This document shows positions 33,846 through 43,540 of a DNA stretch of 64,000 nucleotides, in pieces; the first letter of the stretch is position 1, and each line of letters begins with the position of its first letter. Under the pieces are notes generated by a model. The model made no database searches and was not told the origin of the DNA. It was given only the letters and a program-made list of their open reading frames with translations. The stretch is from NCBI RefSeq assembly GCF_023544665.1, contig NZ_JAMJFL010000004.1, positions 281,139 through 345,138 on the forward strand, written 5' to 3'. The translations under genes were made by a program, and so were the position numbers. The DNA comes from Streptomyces sp. YS415. GTDB taxonomy: Bacteria > Actinomycetota > Actinomycetes > Streptomycetales > Streptomycetaceae.

Positions 33846-36299
33846 TCAGCGGTTCAGCTGGAACTCGCTCCAGACCTGTTTGCCGCCGCTGACCGGGAGG
33901 GTGCCCCAGGCATCCGACATGGCCTCCACCAGGAGGATGCCGCGGCCCCCGGTGGCCTCCCAGCCGATGCTGGTGGGCTTGACCGGGCTGCGCGGCGAGG
34001 TGTCGGCGACGGCGATCCGCAGCCGGCTGTTGACCAGCGCGAGGTCGAGGCGGACCGGTCCCTCGGTGTGCACGAGGGCGTTGGTGACGAGTTCGGAGAC
34101 CACCAGGAGGACGGCGTCCCGGTCGCCGGTCAGGCCCCAGGAGCGCAGGGCGCGCCGGGTGAAGCGGCGGGCGTGGCCGACCGCCTCGGGCACCCGCCAC
34201 ACGGTCCAGCTCTCGCGCAGCGGGCGCAGCGCCATCCCGTCGTAGCGCATCAGCAGCAGGGCGACGTCGTCGCTGCGGCGGGCGTTGCCGAGGAGGGCAT
34301 CGGCGACCAGGCCGAGGTGGGAGGGGTCGGCGGCGGCCAGTTCGCGGGCGAAGCGGTCCATGCCGGCGTCGATGTCGGCCTCGACCGACTCCACCAGCCC
34401 GTCGGTGGTCAGCGCGATCAGGGTGCCGGGCCGGATCCTGAGCGGGCTCATCGGGAACTCGGCCTGCTTCACCACCCCGAGCGGCGGACCGCCCTCGGCC
34501 TCGGCGATGTCCGTGGTGCCGTCCGGATGCCGCAGCACCGGCGGGAGGTGCCCGGCGCGCACCGCCCAGGCGGTGCCCTCCTCCAGGTCGACGTCGACGT
34601 AGGCGCAGGTGGCGAAGAGGTCGGTCTCCAGCTCCATCAGCAGCCGGTTGGCGTGCGAGACCACCACGTCGGGCGGGTGGCCCTCGGCGGCATAGGCGCG
34701 CAGGGCGGTGCGCATCTGGCCCATCAGGGTGGCGGCGGCCGCGCTGTGGCCCTGTACGTCGCCGATGACGAGGGCGACGTGGTTGTCGGGCAGCGGGATC
34801 ACGTCGTACCAGTCGCCGCCGAGCTCGAGCCCCGCGGTGCTCGGCAGATAGCGGGCGACGGCCTTCGCGCCGGGCAGCCGGGGCAGCCTGCGCGGCAGCA
34901 GCTGGCGCTGGAGCATGCCGACGAGCTCGTGCTCGGCGTCGAAGGCGTGGGCGCGCATCAGGGCCTGCCCGGCGAGGCCCGCGGAGGCGGTGAGCAGGGC
35001 ACGCTCGTCGGGGCCGAAGTGGTGCGGGGCGTCCCAGCCGATCAGGCAGGCGCCCGCCATCCGGCCCCCGGCGGGCAGCGGCAGGACCGCCAGACCGCCG
35101 GGGCCGACCTCGGCGAGGGCGGGTTCCAGGGCAGTGCCGGCGGGCCAGATCTGGGCGCGGCCCTCGCGCAGGGCGGTGGCGAGGGTGGGCATCGCGCGCA
35201 GCGGCGCGTCGGGCCACTCGGTGCGCCACTCCAGGCGCCACAGCTCGGGCCAGGACTCCGGCGCGGGCGGGTCCAGGACGGTGACCACGAGCCGGTCGTT
35301 CTCCAGCTCCGCCAGCGCGATCCGGTCGGCGCGCAGCGGGGCACGCAGGGCGGCGACCACGGCGTGGCTGACGTCGCGGACCGTGCCGGCGGTGGCCAGG
35401 GCGGCCGCCAGGCGCTGCACGCGGGCCACGTCGGTGACGTCGGAGCGCAGCTTGGAGGCGTCGGCGACGGTGCCCGCCAGCCGGGCCGGCCGGCCCTCCC
35501 CGCCGGGCACCAGCCGCCCGCGCAGCCTGAGCCATTTGGGCGGGCCGGCCGGCTGGAGCACCCGGAACTCCAGCTCCCGGTCGCCGATGGACATGTGGTC
35601 GGCCTCCACCACGGACATCAGCGAGGGCAGGTCCTCCGGCACGGTCAGGCCCAGCAGCGTCTCCACCTTGCCGTCGAAGTCGTCCGGGGCGATCGCGAAC
35701 AGGTCCAGGATGTCGTCGCCGACCTCCACGCGGCCGGTGTCCATGGCGAGGCTGAAGGCGTTGGAGGCCAGCTCGCCGCCCTCGGCCCGTGGGACGGGCA
35801 CCGGATAGGCGAGGGCGCGGGCGATCAGATCCAGACAGTGGCGGTCCTCGGCGTCGAACCCGTCGGGACGCTCGCTCACCGCGACCAGACAGCCGCCGCC
35901 GTCCTGGCCCCGGGCGGGCAGGACCGCCAGATGGAAATCGCCCGCCGTCGCCCGCCGGGACTGGGCCCGCTCGGCGAGCTCCTTCGGCCCGAGGAAGGCG
36001 GGCCGCCCGGTGTGGTGGGCGTCTGCGACCACGGAACCGCCAGTGGCGGCGTAGCTGTCGCGCAGGCCGTACTGGATGCGCGGGACGCCGGCCCACTCCA
36101 CCAGGCACAGCAGCTCGCCGTCCTCGGTCAGCGTGTACACGGCCGCGAGAGAGGCGTGGGCGAAGACGAGCGCCTGCTCCAGGATGCGGCGCAGCCGGTC
36201 GGGGGCGTCGGGCGCGTCTCCGACCGTGGTGAGGGCATCGTCGGCACGCTGCCTGCGCGATCTGCGTCCCGTCCCGTCCTCACCGCCCACGTTGGCCAT
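33846..36299 (-). CDS. multidomain SpoIIE-type PP2C phosphatase with GAF/PAS and anti-sigma kinase-like domains
   Basis: An 817-residue regulator. Order: N-terminal GAF (about 20-180, 'RRILEQALVFAHASLAAVYTL'), PAS-like (about 200-300, 'FSLAMDTGRVEVGDDILDLFA'), second GAF (about 310-480), SpoIIE phosphatase (about 490-680; 'LELGGDWYDVIPLPDNHVALVIGDVQGH', 'LIALTTDGLVE', 'DDVALLLMRYD' supply metal aspartates) and a C-terminal HATPase_c domain ('LLVVSELVTNALVHTEGPVRL', 'GGRGILLVEAMSD'). It should dephosphorylate an anti-sigma-factor antagonist and may also bind or phosphorylate it. The partner is unknown. Similar architecture to the gene at 45.1 kb on the other side of ram. Confidence 0.9.
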   Translation of the reverse strand: MANVGGEDGTGRRSRRQRADDALTTVGDAPDAPDRLRRILEQALVFAHASLAAVYTLTEDGELLCLVEWAGVPRIQYGLRDSYAATGGSVVADAHHTGRPAFLGPKELAERAQSRRATAGDFHLAVLPARGQDGGGCLVAVSERPDGFDAEDRHCLDLIARALAYPVPVPRAEGGELASNAFSLAMDTGRVEVGDDILDLFAIAPDDFDGKVETLLGLTVPEDLPSLMSVVEADHMSIGDRELEFRVLQPAGPPKWLRLRGRLVPGGEGRPARLAGTVADASKLRSDVTDVARVQRLAAALATAGTVRDVSHAVVAALRAPLRADRIALAELENDRLVVTVLDPPAPESWPELWRLEWRTEWPDAPLRAMPTLATALREGRAQIWPAGTALEPALAEVGPGGLAVLPLPAGGRMAGACLIGWDAPHHFGPDERALLTASAGLAGQALMRAHAFDAEHELVGMLQRQLLPRRLPRLPGAKAVARYLPSTAGLELGGDWYDVIPLPDNHVALVIGDVQGHSAAAATLMGQMRTALRAYAAEGHPPDVVVSHANRLLMELETDLFATCAYVDVDLEEGTAWAVRAGHLPPVLRHPDGTTDIAEAEGGPPLGVVKQAEFPMSPLRIRPGTLIALTTDGLVESVEADIDAGMDRFARELAAADPSHLGLVADALLGNARRSDDVALLLMRYDGMALRPLRESWTVWRVPEAVGHARRFTRRALRSWGLTGDRDAVLLVVSELVTNALVHTEGPVRLDLALVNSRLRIAVADTSPRSPVKPTSIGWEATGGRGILLVEAMSDAWGTLPVSGGKQVWSEFQLNR

Positions 36300-36559
36300 T
36301 ACAGCGCTTATGAGACACCGGCGCAGCCCCTGTGACCGCTCCACGGCCGTACGGCCCCAAGGCTCGGACGTCGGCGGGGCCACTTCTCGACGCCCCGGCA
36401 CCCCGGCCCGGAGACGCCCACCTGGGTGAGACGGGACCTGGACATCTCCGGGCCGCGACTGCCGGCCCCGCACCCGGGTGGCCTGCGCACCACTCGTACG
36501 CACGGAACGGTGCGCGTGTAAATCGCCGATGACGTCTCCGCGGGCCGCGGATCCCCGCC

Positions 36560-38482
36560 TCAGCGCTGGACGTCGTTCCAGTGCCCTACCAGATCGCGGT
36601 AGAGAGCCGACCGTACGAGCAGGTCCTCGTGGGTACCGTACTGGGCGCGAGTGCCGTCCAGGACGAGGATCCGGTCCGCGCGCAACGCCGAGGACAACCG
36701 GTGGGCGACGACGACCAAGGTCCCGGGCCGGGCGTGCAGGGCGTGTTCGGCCCGTGCCTCCGCGACCGGATCCAGGTGGCAGGTCGCCTCGTCGAGCAGC
36801 AGCAGCGGGGCGGCGCAGAGGTGGGCGCGCGCGAGGGCGATGAGCTGCCGTTCGCCGAGTGACAGGTCGTCCGGCCGGACCTGTCCGTCGAGCCCGCCGA
36901 CGCGCTCGACCAGCCGTTCGAGGGCGAGGGCCCGTACGGCGTCGTCGACATCGGACGGGCGGGCGTCGGGTCGCAGGTAACGGAGGTTGTCCCGCAGGCT
37001 GCCCGTGAAGACGTACGCCTCCTGGGGGATCAGTGTGCGCAGGGCGGCGAGTTCGGACGGCGGGAGGCAGCCGACGGGCCGGCCGGAGAGGAGCACCTCG
37101 CCCCGGTCCGGCGCCAGCAAGCCCGCCGCGACCTGCAGCAGAGTCGACTTGCCGATGCCGCTCGGACCGACCACCGCGATGTGCTCCCCGTTCTCGACGG
37201 TCAGGTCCAGCGCGTCGAGGACGGCACGGGCGCCCGGGCCGTACGCGGCTCGGACACCGCGCAGCTGCAGCGCCGCCGTCGCCGGAGCCGCAGGGGTGTG
37301 TCCGTGTGCGCCGGGCGCGGCGGCCGGAGGTGCCGCGAGGGTGGCGGACGGGACGGGGAGCGGCCCGGTGAGCCGGTCGAGGATGACGAAGAGACGCGCC
37401 CCCGCGGCACCCAGGACGGTCATCAGCGTGTGCAGGGCCGGCAGCAGCGCCTGGAGGACGTAGGTGAGCGCGCCCACGAGCGCCCCGGCCGTCACTCCCT
37501 GGCGCACCAGCCACGGTGTCGCGGCCAGGAGCAGGAACACGGGCAACTGCCCCGCCGTCGCCACGGAGAGCGTACGGACCGCCGCCCAGCGGGCCATGGC
37601 GCGCTGGGCGGCGGCGGCCTCCTCGACCGCACGGCGGTTCCGTGCGGCCGTCGGCTCCTGGGCGCCGCACGCGACGATGTCGCGCAGGGCGGTACGGGTG
37701 ATCTCCGCGCGCCGTCCCACGGCCTCGTCCGCGTCGAGGTAGCGGTGCTGGGCCCGTGCCATGGGACGCAGCGAGGCGGTGAACAGGGCGACGCCCAGCA
37801 CGAGCGGCGGGAGGACCACGAGGAGGAACTGCGGCGCGAGGGACACCAGGCCGACCAGGGCTCCGGCGGCGACGAAGACGAAGGAGCGGGCCGCGAGCAC
37901 CAGCCCGGCGAAGCTGTCCCGGGCGATCTCCGTCTGGCTCGTCAGCCGGGAGACCGCGGTGGTGTCCACGGTCCCGCCCCCGGCGGTGGCCGCGCGCAGC
38001 GCACGCACGACCGAGCGACGGACCAGGTGATCCCGCAACGGTTCGGTGAGATGCGGGAGTTGGGCGAAGACTCCGCGGACGACCGGCGCGCCGAGCAGGA
38101 TGACCACGGCCGCCGCCGTGAGCCACAGCAGACCGGTGGCGGTGCTGCCCCGCAGGAATCCGTCGTCCAGCGACCGGGCCACGCAGTAGCCGCCGAGGAA
38201 GGTCTGCGCCGACTCGGCCGCGGACCATGCCGCCAGTCTGGCCAGGACGCGCTTACGGCGTCCGAGGAACGTACGCCCCGAGGCCATGATCCGCCGGGAC
38301 GTCCGGCCGGTGACCGGTCCCGGGTCGGCGGAGGTCGTCCCGGCCGCCACCGGGCCCGGCGCCGGCCCGGGGCCTCCCGTGGCCGGCTGGGGCTTCGGGC
38401 GGGGAGCCGGTCCGCTTCCTTCCGCGCCCGGGTGGGGCTTCGGGCCCGTCGTTGTCCGGCCCGTCCTCGCCGCGGACGTCAT
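36560..38482 (-). CDS. ramB: SapB ABC exporter subunit RamB
   Basis: A 640-residue half-transporter. After a Pro/Gly-rich N-terminal region (1-55) there are six membrane helices and a nucleotide-binding domain with Walker A GPSGIGKST, signature LSLGERQ (altered from LSGGQ), Walker B LLLLDEATCHLD and H-loop 'VVAHRLSS'. The Walker B glutamate is present, so this subunit carries the competent catalytic glutamate of the RamAB heterodimer. It exports the lanthipeptide morphogen SapB. Its ATG overlaps the ramA stop (ATGA). Long open frames over the same DNA on this strand are artefacts of high G+C. Confidence 0.9.
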   Translation of the reverse strand: MTSAARTGRTTTGPKPHPGAEGSGPAPRPKPQPATGGPGPAPGPVAAGTTSADPGPVTGRTSRRIMASGRTFLGRRKRVLARLAAWSAAESAQTFLGGYCVARSLDDGFLRGSTATGLLWLTAAAVVILLGAPVVRGVFAQLPHLTEPLRDHLVRRSVVRALRAATAGGGTVDTTAVSRLTSQTEIARDSFAGLVLAARSFVFVAAGALVGLVSLAPQFLLVVLPPLVLGVALFTASLRPMARAQHRYLDADEAVGRRAEITRTALRDIVACGAQEPTAARNRRAVEEAAAAQRAMARWAAVRTLSVATAGQLPVFLLLAATPWLVRQGVTAGALVGALTYVLQALLPALHTLMTVLGAAGARLFVILDRLTGPLPVPSATLAAPPAAAPGAHGHTPAAPATAALQLRGVRAAYGPGARAVLDALDLTVENGEHIAVVGPSGIGKSTLLQVAAGLLAPDRGEVLLSGRPVGCLPPSELAALRTLIPQEAYVFTGSLRDNLRYLRPDARPSDVDDAVRALALERLVERVGGLDGQVRPDDLSLGERQLIALARAHLCAAPLLLLDEATCHLDPVAEARAEHALHARPGTLVVVAHRLSSALRADRILVLDGTRAQYGTHEDLLVRSALYRDLVGHWNDVQR

Positions 38483-40317
38483 GTGCCGCTCCCGGCGTCG
38501 TCGTGGGCGGGCCGCCCGGCAGGAGGGGTGTCCTGCGCGACCGCCGCTCCCGGAGCCACCGCCTGACTCTCGGCCCTCCCCGGGGGCACCGGAGACGACT
38601 CGGCCAGGAACACCGCGCGGTAGTCCGGGTCCTCCCAGAGCAGGCGGTGCGGTGCGCATCTGCGTACTCGTCCCGCCTCCAGCCAGACCACCTGGTCCGC
38701 GCGGGCCGCCGTGGAGACCCGGTGGGCCACGACGAGCTTGGTGCACGGCCGCAGCGACGAGGCGAGCGCGAGTTCCACCTGCCGCTCCGTCGCGGTGTCC
38801 AGGCTCGACGTCGCGTCGTCCAGGATCATCAGCCGCCCGGCGCCGATGAACGCCCGCGCCAGGCCCAGGCGTTGACTCTCGCCGCCGGAGAGTGGCGCGT
38901 CGGCCAGGGGAGTGTCGTACCCCTGGGGGAGAAGGCCGATGAAGGAGTCGGCGCTCGCGGCCACCGCGGCGTGACGGACCTTCTCCGCCCCCTCCTCGGC
39001 GCTGCGCGCGGTGGGCCCGCGCCCTGCGGCGATCGCGCGGCGGACCGTGGGCGTGGCGCCGCTGTCGAAGGCGGGACGCGCGAAGGCGTAGGCCGTCGCC
39101 CCGCGCAACTGCGGGCGGGCCAGCTCGGCCAGGTCCGTCCCGTCCAGGAGAACGCGCCCCTCGTCGGGGTCCGTCAGCCGGCCCGCGACGGCGGCCAAGG
39201 TGGACTTCCCGGCGCCGGAGCGGCCCACGACGGCGACCGTCGAACCGCCGTCGATCGCGAGCGTCACGTCCGTGAGCAGCGGGACGCCGTCGCGCACCAC
39301 CCCCACCCCCCTCAGTTCCAGCCGGCCGGGCCCGTCGGCCGGCAGGGCGGCGAGGCCATGGGCCATGGGGGGCAGATCGGCGAGTGCGGCCGTACGGCGG
39401 CCCGCGTTGCGGGCGCGGACCAGCGTGCCGAGCGGTGCCGCGATGCCTCCGATTCCCGCGGCGAGGGCGGCGTACCGCGAGGCGGCGAGCAGATCGCCGA
39501 CGCTGAGCTGTCCGGCGGCCAGCCTGGCCCCGGCCACTGCCACGACGGCCGTGGTGAGCAACGGAAGTAGGACGCCGCTGCGTGCCACCGCGCGGCCGTG
39601 GACGAGCCACATGCGGGTGCCGTACCGCGTCATGTCCTCCAGCGGGGCGAGGATGCGTTCCTCCTCGCGGCGCGCCGTGTGGGCGGCGGCGATGGTACGC
39701 GCGCCGCTCAGCGCCTCGGTGAGCCGGGCGGCGATGGCTCCCTGCGCCTGCTGGTACCGGCCGACCGAGTCGGACGACTGGTGCGCGAACGTCCGCAGCA
39801 GCATCAGGAGCAGCGGCAGGCCGGCCGCGAAGACGACGGCGGTCCAGGGGTCGATCAGGGCCAGGGCGACGAGGGCGCCGGCCGGGACGAGGACGGAGGT
39901 CACCGAGGTCGCGAGGGCGGCCGGGGCGGCGCCGCTGTCCGAGGCGTTGACGCACAGCCGGGCGGCGACCTCGCCGCCCGAGTACGGTGCGGCCCGGTGG
40001 GGGGCCGTGCCCAGCAGACCGGTCAGCGCGCGGAGGCGGACCCAGGCGGTGGCGCGGGCGGTGGTGAGCTGTGTCAGCAGGACCGAAGCGGTCTCCAGCA
40101 GGACTTCCGCAGCGAGCAGTACGGCGGCCCAGGCCAACCACGTACCCGCGGCGGGTTGGTGATGCAGCAGCAGGTCCAGCGTGCGGCCGGCCACCGCCGG
40201 GACGGCGAGCGCGCAGGCCGCACCGGCGACCGAGCAGACGAGAAGCGCCGCTGTGCTGCCGGCGGTGTGCCGTGCGGCGCCGCGCAGCAGCCGGTCGGAC
40301 CCGGTCGGGGAGGCCAT
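38479..40317 (-). CDS. ramA: SapB ABC exporter subunit RamA
   Basis: A 612-residue half-transporter with about six membrane helices and an ATPase domain: Walker A GRSGAGKST, signature LSGGESQRLG, Walker B LMILDDATSSLD, H-loop 'VVAHRVST'. The usual Walker B glutamate is aspartate, so one composite ATP site is probably degenerate, as in other heterodimeric exporters. GAAAGG lies seven bases before the ATG. It is separated from ramS by a 14-bp hairpin and coupled to ramB by a 4-bp overlap. Role: export of SapB. Confidence 0.9.
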   Translation of the reverse strand: MASPTGSDRLLRGAARHTAGSTAALLVCSVAGAACALAVPAVAGRTLDLLLHHQPAAGTWLAWAAVLLAAEVLLETASVLLTQLTTARATAWVRLRALTGLLGTAPHRAAPYSGGEVAARLCVNASDSGAAPAALATSVTSVLVPAGALVALALIDPWTAVVFAAGLPLLLMLLRTFAHQSSDSVGRYQQAQGAIAARLTEALSGARTIAAAHTARREEERILAPLEDMTRYGTRMWLVHGRAVARSGVLLPLLTTAVVAVAGARLAAGQLSVGDLLAASRYAALAAGIGGIAAPLGTLVRARNAGRRTAALADLPPMAHGLAALPADGPGRLELRGVGVVRDGVPLLTDVTLAIDGGSTVAVVGRSGAGKSTLAAVAGRLTDPDEGRVLLDGTDLAELARPQLRGATAYAFARPAFDSGATPTVRRAIAAGRGPTARSAEEGAEKVRHAAVAASADSFIGLLPQGYDTPLADAPLSGGESQRLGLARAFIGAGRLMILDDATSSLDTATERQVELALASSLRPCTKLVVAHRVSTAARADQVVWLEAGRVRRCAPHRLLWEDPDYRAVFLAESSPVPPGRAESQAVAPGAAVAQDTPPAGRPAHDDAGSGT

Positions 40318-40418
40318 CCGATGCCCTTTCTCCTGACGAGTGCGCCAGGCACGACCGTCGCGGTCGGCCCGGCCCGGGCTCCCGCGCCGCCCGCCGCGGC
40401 GGCCGGTGGCGCGATGAC

Positions 40419-40451
40419 CGGTGCCCCGGGAGCTGGGCTCCCGGGGCACCG
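40419..40451 (-). terminator. strong hairpin between ramS and ramA
   Basis: CGGTGCCCCGGGAG (40419-40432) pairs perfectly with CTCCCGGGGCACCG (40438-40451) around a 5-nt loop. It stands in the ramS-ramA spacer of a single operon, so it most likely acts as a partial terminator or RNA-stabilising stem, raising ramC/ramS message over the transporter genes. Confidence 0.75.
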
Positions 40452-40499
40452 TGACTACGCGCCGGCGCCTCGACGGACCGTTCGCGGAGCCGGATCAGG

Positions 40500-40628
40500 T
40501 CAGTTACAGGTCGTCACGCTGAGGCTGCTGTCGCCGCAGAGGAGCAGGCTCGCGCGGCTGCCGGTCTCGACGTCGCCGATGGCCTCGTCCTTGGGGGTCT
40601 CCAGCGACTGCAGGTCGAACAGGTTCAT
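40500..40628 (-). CDS. ramS: SapB lanthipeptide precursor
   Basis: A 42-residue class III lanthipeptide precursor. The leader begins MNLFDLQSLETPKDEA and the core is TGSRASLLLCGDSSLSVTTC plus a final Asn. Two S-x2-S-x-x-x-x-C type ring motifs (Ser25/Ser28-Cys31 and Ser35/Ser38-Cys41 region) match SapB of S. coelicolor; as remembered, the core differs from it only at one aliphatic position (Val for Ile before TTCN). Modified by RamC and exported by RamAB, it is a biosurfactant that lets aerial hyphae emerge. GAAAGGAA precedes the ATG. Located 15 bp after ramC. Confidence 0.95.
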   Translation of the reverse strand: MNLFDLQSLETPKDEAIGDVETGSRASLLLCGDSSLSVTTCN

Positions 40629-40643
40629 GATCGTTTCCTTTCG

Positions 40644-43307
40644 TTAGGGGACGATGGTGCTGTGCGACCCCGAAAGTGGGGCCGGTTCATGGGCCCGCCG
40701 GAGCGGCGGGAGGAAGGGCAGCTGCGCCGGGCGGTCGCCCAGGGCTGCCGAGAGGGCCAGCAGGACGCCCGCCGTGCCGGTGGCGAGGTCCATCGAGAGC
40801 CGCATCATCTGTTCGCCGGGGAAGGCGAGGTGGCCGTCGTAGGACATGGCGTGCCAGGTCAGGCAGCCGACCTGGCGGCGTACGTCCTCGGGCGCCGTGC
40901 CGGGCCCGTCGGCGTGGGTGCGGGCGAGGTGCAGGACCATGCCCGCGACGCCGCGGAAGAGGCCCGGCTGGGCGTAGAAGGTGGCCTGCGCCGCCTGCAC
41001 GATGTCGCGCCGGGCTTGGTCGAGATCCTCGTCGTGGCGGTGGAGGAGGTAGTCGTCGATCACCATGCCGATGCCCACGCTGCCGGCGCCGAGGTACGGC
41101 ATCGTGCGCCAGCCCTCGTCGACCTGCAAGGTGCCGGAGACTCCGCGCACGCAGCGGGTGAGGTCGTCGTGGAGCGCTTCGGCGGCGAGGTCGAGGAGCG
41201 CGGTGTCCCGGGTGCGTTCGTAGAGCCGTACGAACAGCAGGGCTCGACCCGCCGCACCGTGCAGCAGCCCGGTACGCACCCGGCCCTGCGACGCGGGCAG
41301 GGCGGACTGCGTCGACGCACTGGGCGCCCGGGCCGCCAGTTCGGCGCACCTGAGCGCCGCCGCGTGCAGGCCGGACTCGCCGGTGGCGCCGGCGAGGGCG
41401 TCCAGGGCGAGGCCCATTCCGGCCGTACCGCCGTAGAGGTCCGACGCGAGCGCGTCGTGGTCCTCTGCGAGGACGAGCTCGGCCAGTTCGAGGGCGGACG
41501 CCGTATGGCCGAGTCGCTGGAGGGTCCACGCGATGCCCGTGAGCCCGTCGTAGAAGCCGAGCGGTGTGCCGGACTCGGGCTGCTTGGCGAACCGCAGGAG
41601 CCTTTCCTCCGCCGCGGGGATCCGCGCCGCCCCGCTCTCGTGCAGGGCATGGAGGACCCCGGCGGTGCCGTGGCCGACGGACATGCCGCCCCCGGCCGTG
41701 GCGAACTGGGCGATGTCGCCGGGGAAGAAGCGGTCCTCCCGGTCGGGCGTGGCGGACGCGAGGATCGCGCGGACCATCGAGTCGCGGCTGTCCGGCCACT
41801 GTCCCGGCTCCACGGGCAGGAACGGGACACCGCTGCCGGGCGCGGTCGCACGACGTCCGGGGCCGCGGGAGGGGGCGGCGACGGGCTCCCGCAGGATCTC
41901 CCGCACCGCCTCCTCCAGGAAGCCCGGAGGCACAGGGAACTGCGCAGCCGCGACCTCGGCCAGGTGGGCGGCCTTGCCGCGGTCCACGGCGAGCAGACTG
42001 GTGAGCGGGACGAACAGGGCGATCCGCAGGCAGGCGAGGGCGTACCGGTCCACGTCGAAGCCGCGCCGGTCGGCGGGTGCGACGAACGCCGGGTTGGCGA
42101 CGGTCTGCCGCCCGCCCTCCGCCGCCGGCTGGGCCGCCTCGAAGTCCAGGAGCACCACGGAGCTCTCGTCCTCGGAGACCATGATGTTGAACAGATGCAG
42201 GTCGTTGAAGACGATCCCCCGGGCGTGCACCGCGGCGACGGCCTGCTCGACCAGACCGTGGATCCGCAGGGCCCAGTCCGTGTACTCGGCCAGCCGCTCC
42301 GCCGGGGGGTCGGACTCCATCAGCGGATGCCTGCGGGCGAAGAACGTGTTGAGCGGGCGGCCCTCCACGAACTCGAGGACCAGGAAGTGATGGTCACCGA
42401 CGGTGAAGCTGTCGAGGACCTCCGGAGTGCAGGCGAGCCCGGACAGCTGTTCCAGCGCGGTGCGTTCGCGGTGCAACCGGGTCACGGCGTCCGCCCCGTC
42501 GGCGGCCAGGCCGGCGTACGGGCGCGCCTCCTTGAGGACGACCCGCCGTCCGGTCTCGCGGTGCCGCGCCTCGTACACGCCCCCGCCGTTGGAGAAGTGC
42601 AGGGCCTTGTCGATCTCGTACGGCATCTCCCCCACCGTCACCGCGGCTCTCGCGTCGAGGTGCGGTCGCAGGAACGGCGGAGGAGTGACCCAGTCGGGCA
42701 CCCGGAAGACGGGCCCGCGCCGGTCGGGCACGAGGGTGCCGGAGCCGTCCTCCATGGCCGGCCGCAGCTCACCGTGCTCGTCGTAGCAGTGGCGGCGGGT
42801 GAAGCTGCCGTACCGCAGGTGCACGGGGCCCTTCCCCCAGCGAAGGTCGCTGAGGATGTACGGGCCCGGCTCGCCGTCGAGCAGCCGCGCGAGGTCGGTC
42901 GCCAGGCGCTCGCACTGCTCGTCGTCGGCCGGGTAGACCGTGATGAACTTGCCACTGGCCGCCCGGTCGGCGTACTTGGCGTTCCGCTGGTGCAGCAGGT
43001 ACCGGCTCGGGACGAACTTGAACGCCACCTCGTGCCGCAGGCAGTACTCCCGGACCGTTGCCAGGACCCGCTCCGCGTTGTCGAGACAGGCCGCGACGTG
43101 GATCTTCCAGCCCTGCGACGGGAGCGTGCAGCCCACCGGACGCAGGGCGAGCCAGTCACCCGTGCGATGGCTGGTCCACCCTTCGGGCACGGGGAGGGTG
43201 GCGGCCGGGTAGAGGGACTCGCCCGCTCCGTCGGCGAAGACGAGACGGTGCGGCGCGTCGTAGAAGTGACGGTCGGCGTCGCAGAAGACCGCGTACCCCT
43301 TGTTCAC
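40644..43307 (-). CDS. ramC: class III lanthionine synthetase RamC
   Basis: An 887-residue LanKC enzyme. Residues 1-200 are the phosphoserine/threonine lyase-like domain (MNKGYAVFCDADRHFYDAPH). Residues about 225-500 are a kinase domain with 'VVLKEARPYAG', 'GIVFNDLHLFNIMVSEDESSVVLLDFE' (NDL in place of HRD) and the acidic DFE loop. Residues about 520-887 are a LanC-like cyclase ('GFYDGLTGIAWTLQRLGH', 'ASDLYGGTAGMGL', 'LTWHAMSYDGHLAFPGEQ') without the zinc cysteines of class I, as usual for class III. GTG start with GAGGGAG seven bases upstream. It phosphorylates, dehydrates and cyclises RamS. First gene of ramCSAB; RamR is the expected activator. Confidence 0.95.
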   Translation of the reverse strand: MNKGYAVFCDADRHFYDAPHRLVFADGAGESLYPAATLPVPEGWTSHRTGDWLALRPVGCTLPSQGWKIHVAACLDNAERVLATVREYCLRHEVAFKFVPSRYLLHQRNAKYADRAASGKFITVYPADDEQCERLATDLARLLDGEPGPYILSDLRWGKGPVHLRYGSFTRRHCYDEHGELRPAMEDGSGTLVPDRRGPVFRVPDWVTPPPFLRPHLDARAAVTVGEMPYEIDKALHFSNGGGVYEARHRETGRRVVLKEARPYAGLAADGADAVTRLHRERTALEQLSGLACTPEVLDSFTVGDHHFLVLEFVEGRPLNTFFARRHPLMESDPPAERLAEYTDWALRIHGLVEQAVAAVHARGIVFNDLHLFNIMVSEDESSVVLLDFEAAQPAAEGGRQTVANPAFVAPADRRGFDVDRYALACLRIALFVPLTSLLAVDRGKAAHLAEVAAAQFPVPPGFLEEAVREILREPVAAPSRGPGRRATAPGSGVPFLPVEPGQWPDSRDSMVRAILASATPDREDRFFPGDIAQFATAGGGMSVGHGTAGVLHALHESGAARIPAAEERLLRFAKQPESGTPLGFYDGLTGIAWTLQRLGHTASALELAELVLAEDHDALASDLYGGTAGMGLALDALAGATGESGLHAAALRCAELAARAPSASTQSALPASQGRVRTGLLHGAAGRALLFVRLYERTRDTALLDLAAEALHDDLTRCVRGVSGTLQVDEGWRTMPYLGAGSVGIGMVIDDYLLHRHDEDLDQARRDIVQAAQATFYAQPGLFRGVAGMVLHLARTHADGPGTAPEDVRRQVGCLTWHAMSYDGHLAFPGEQMMRLSMDLATGTAGVLLALSAALGDRPAQLPFLPPLRRAHEPAPLSGSHSTIVP

Positions 43308-43540
43308 AACGCACTCCCTCGGTCGGTGACGGAAATGACGTTGTCACGGGCCGGGAGGGCCCCAACAGTCGCCGCTGTCACCTCTCGCCCATGCAGTACG
43401 CACGGGTAACCGAGGCCGCGTGCACCCGGGAGGGTCGTTCGGCGTGGGGTGGGCGGCTCGCGCTGGACGCGGTCAGCGCCTAGCGGTAGGGGGAGGGCGA
43501 GCGGGGGCCGCTGGCCCGGACCGCGTCGCCACCTGTCGGC

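Noticed and set aside
33846..38228. Long minus-strand frame joining the SpoIIE gene to DNA inside ramB
   Set aside because: The upstream part is Arg/Pro/Gly-rich and out of frame with ramB; a clear start (MANVGGEDG) exists at 36299.
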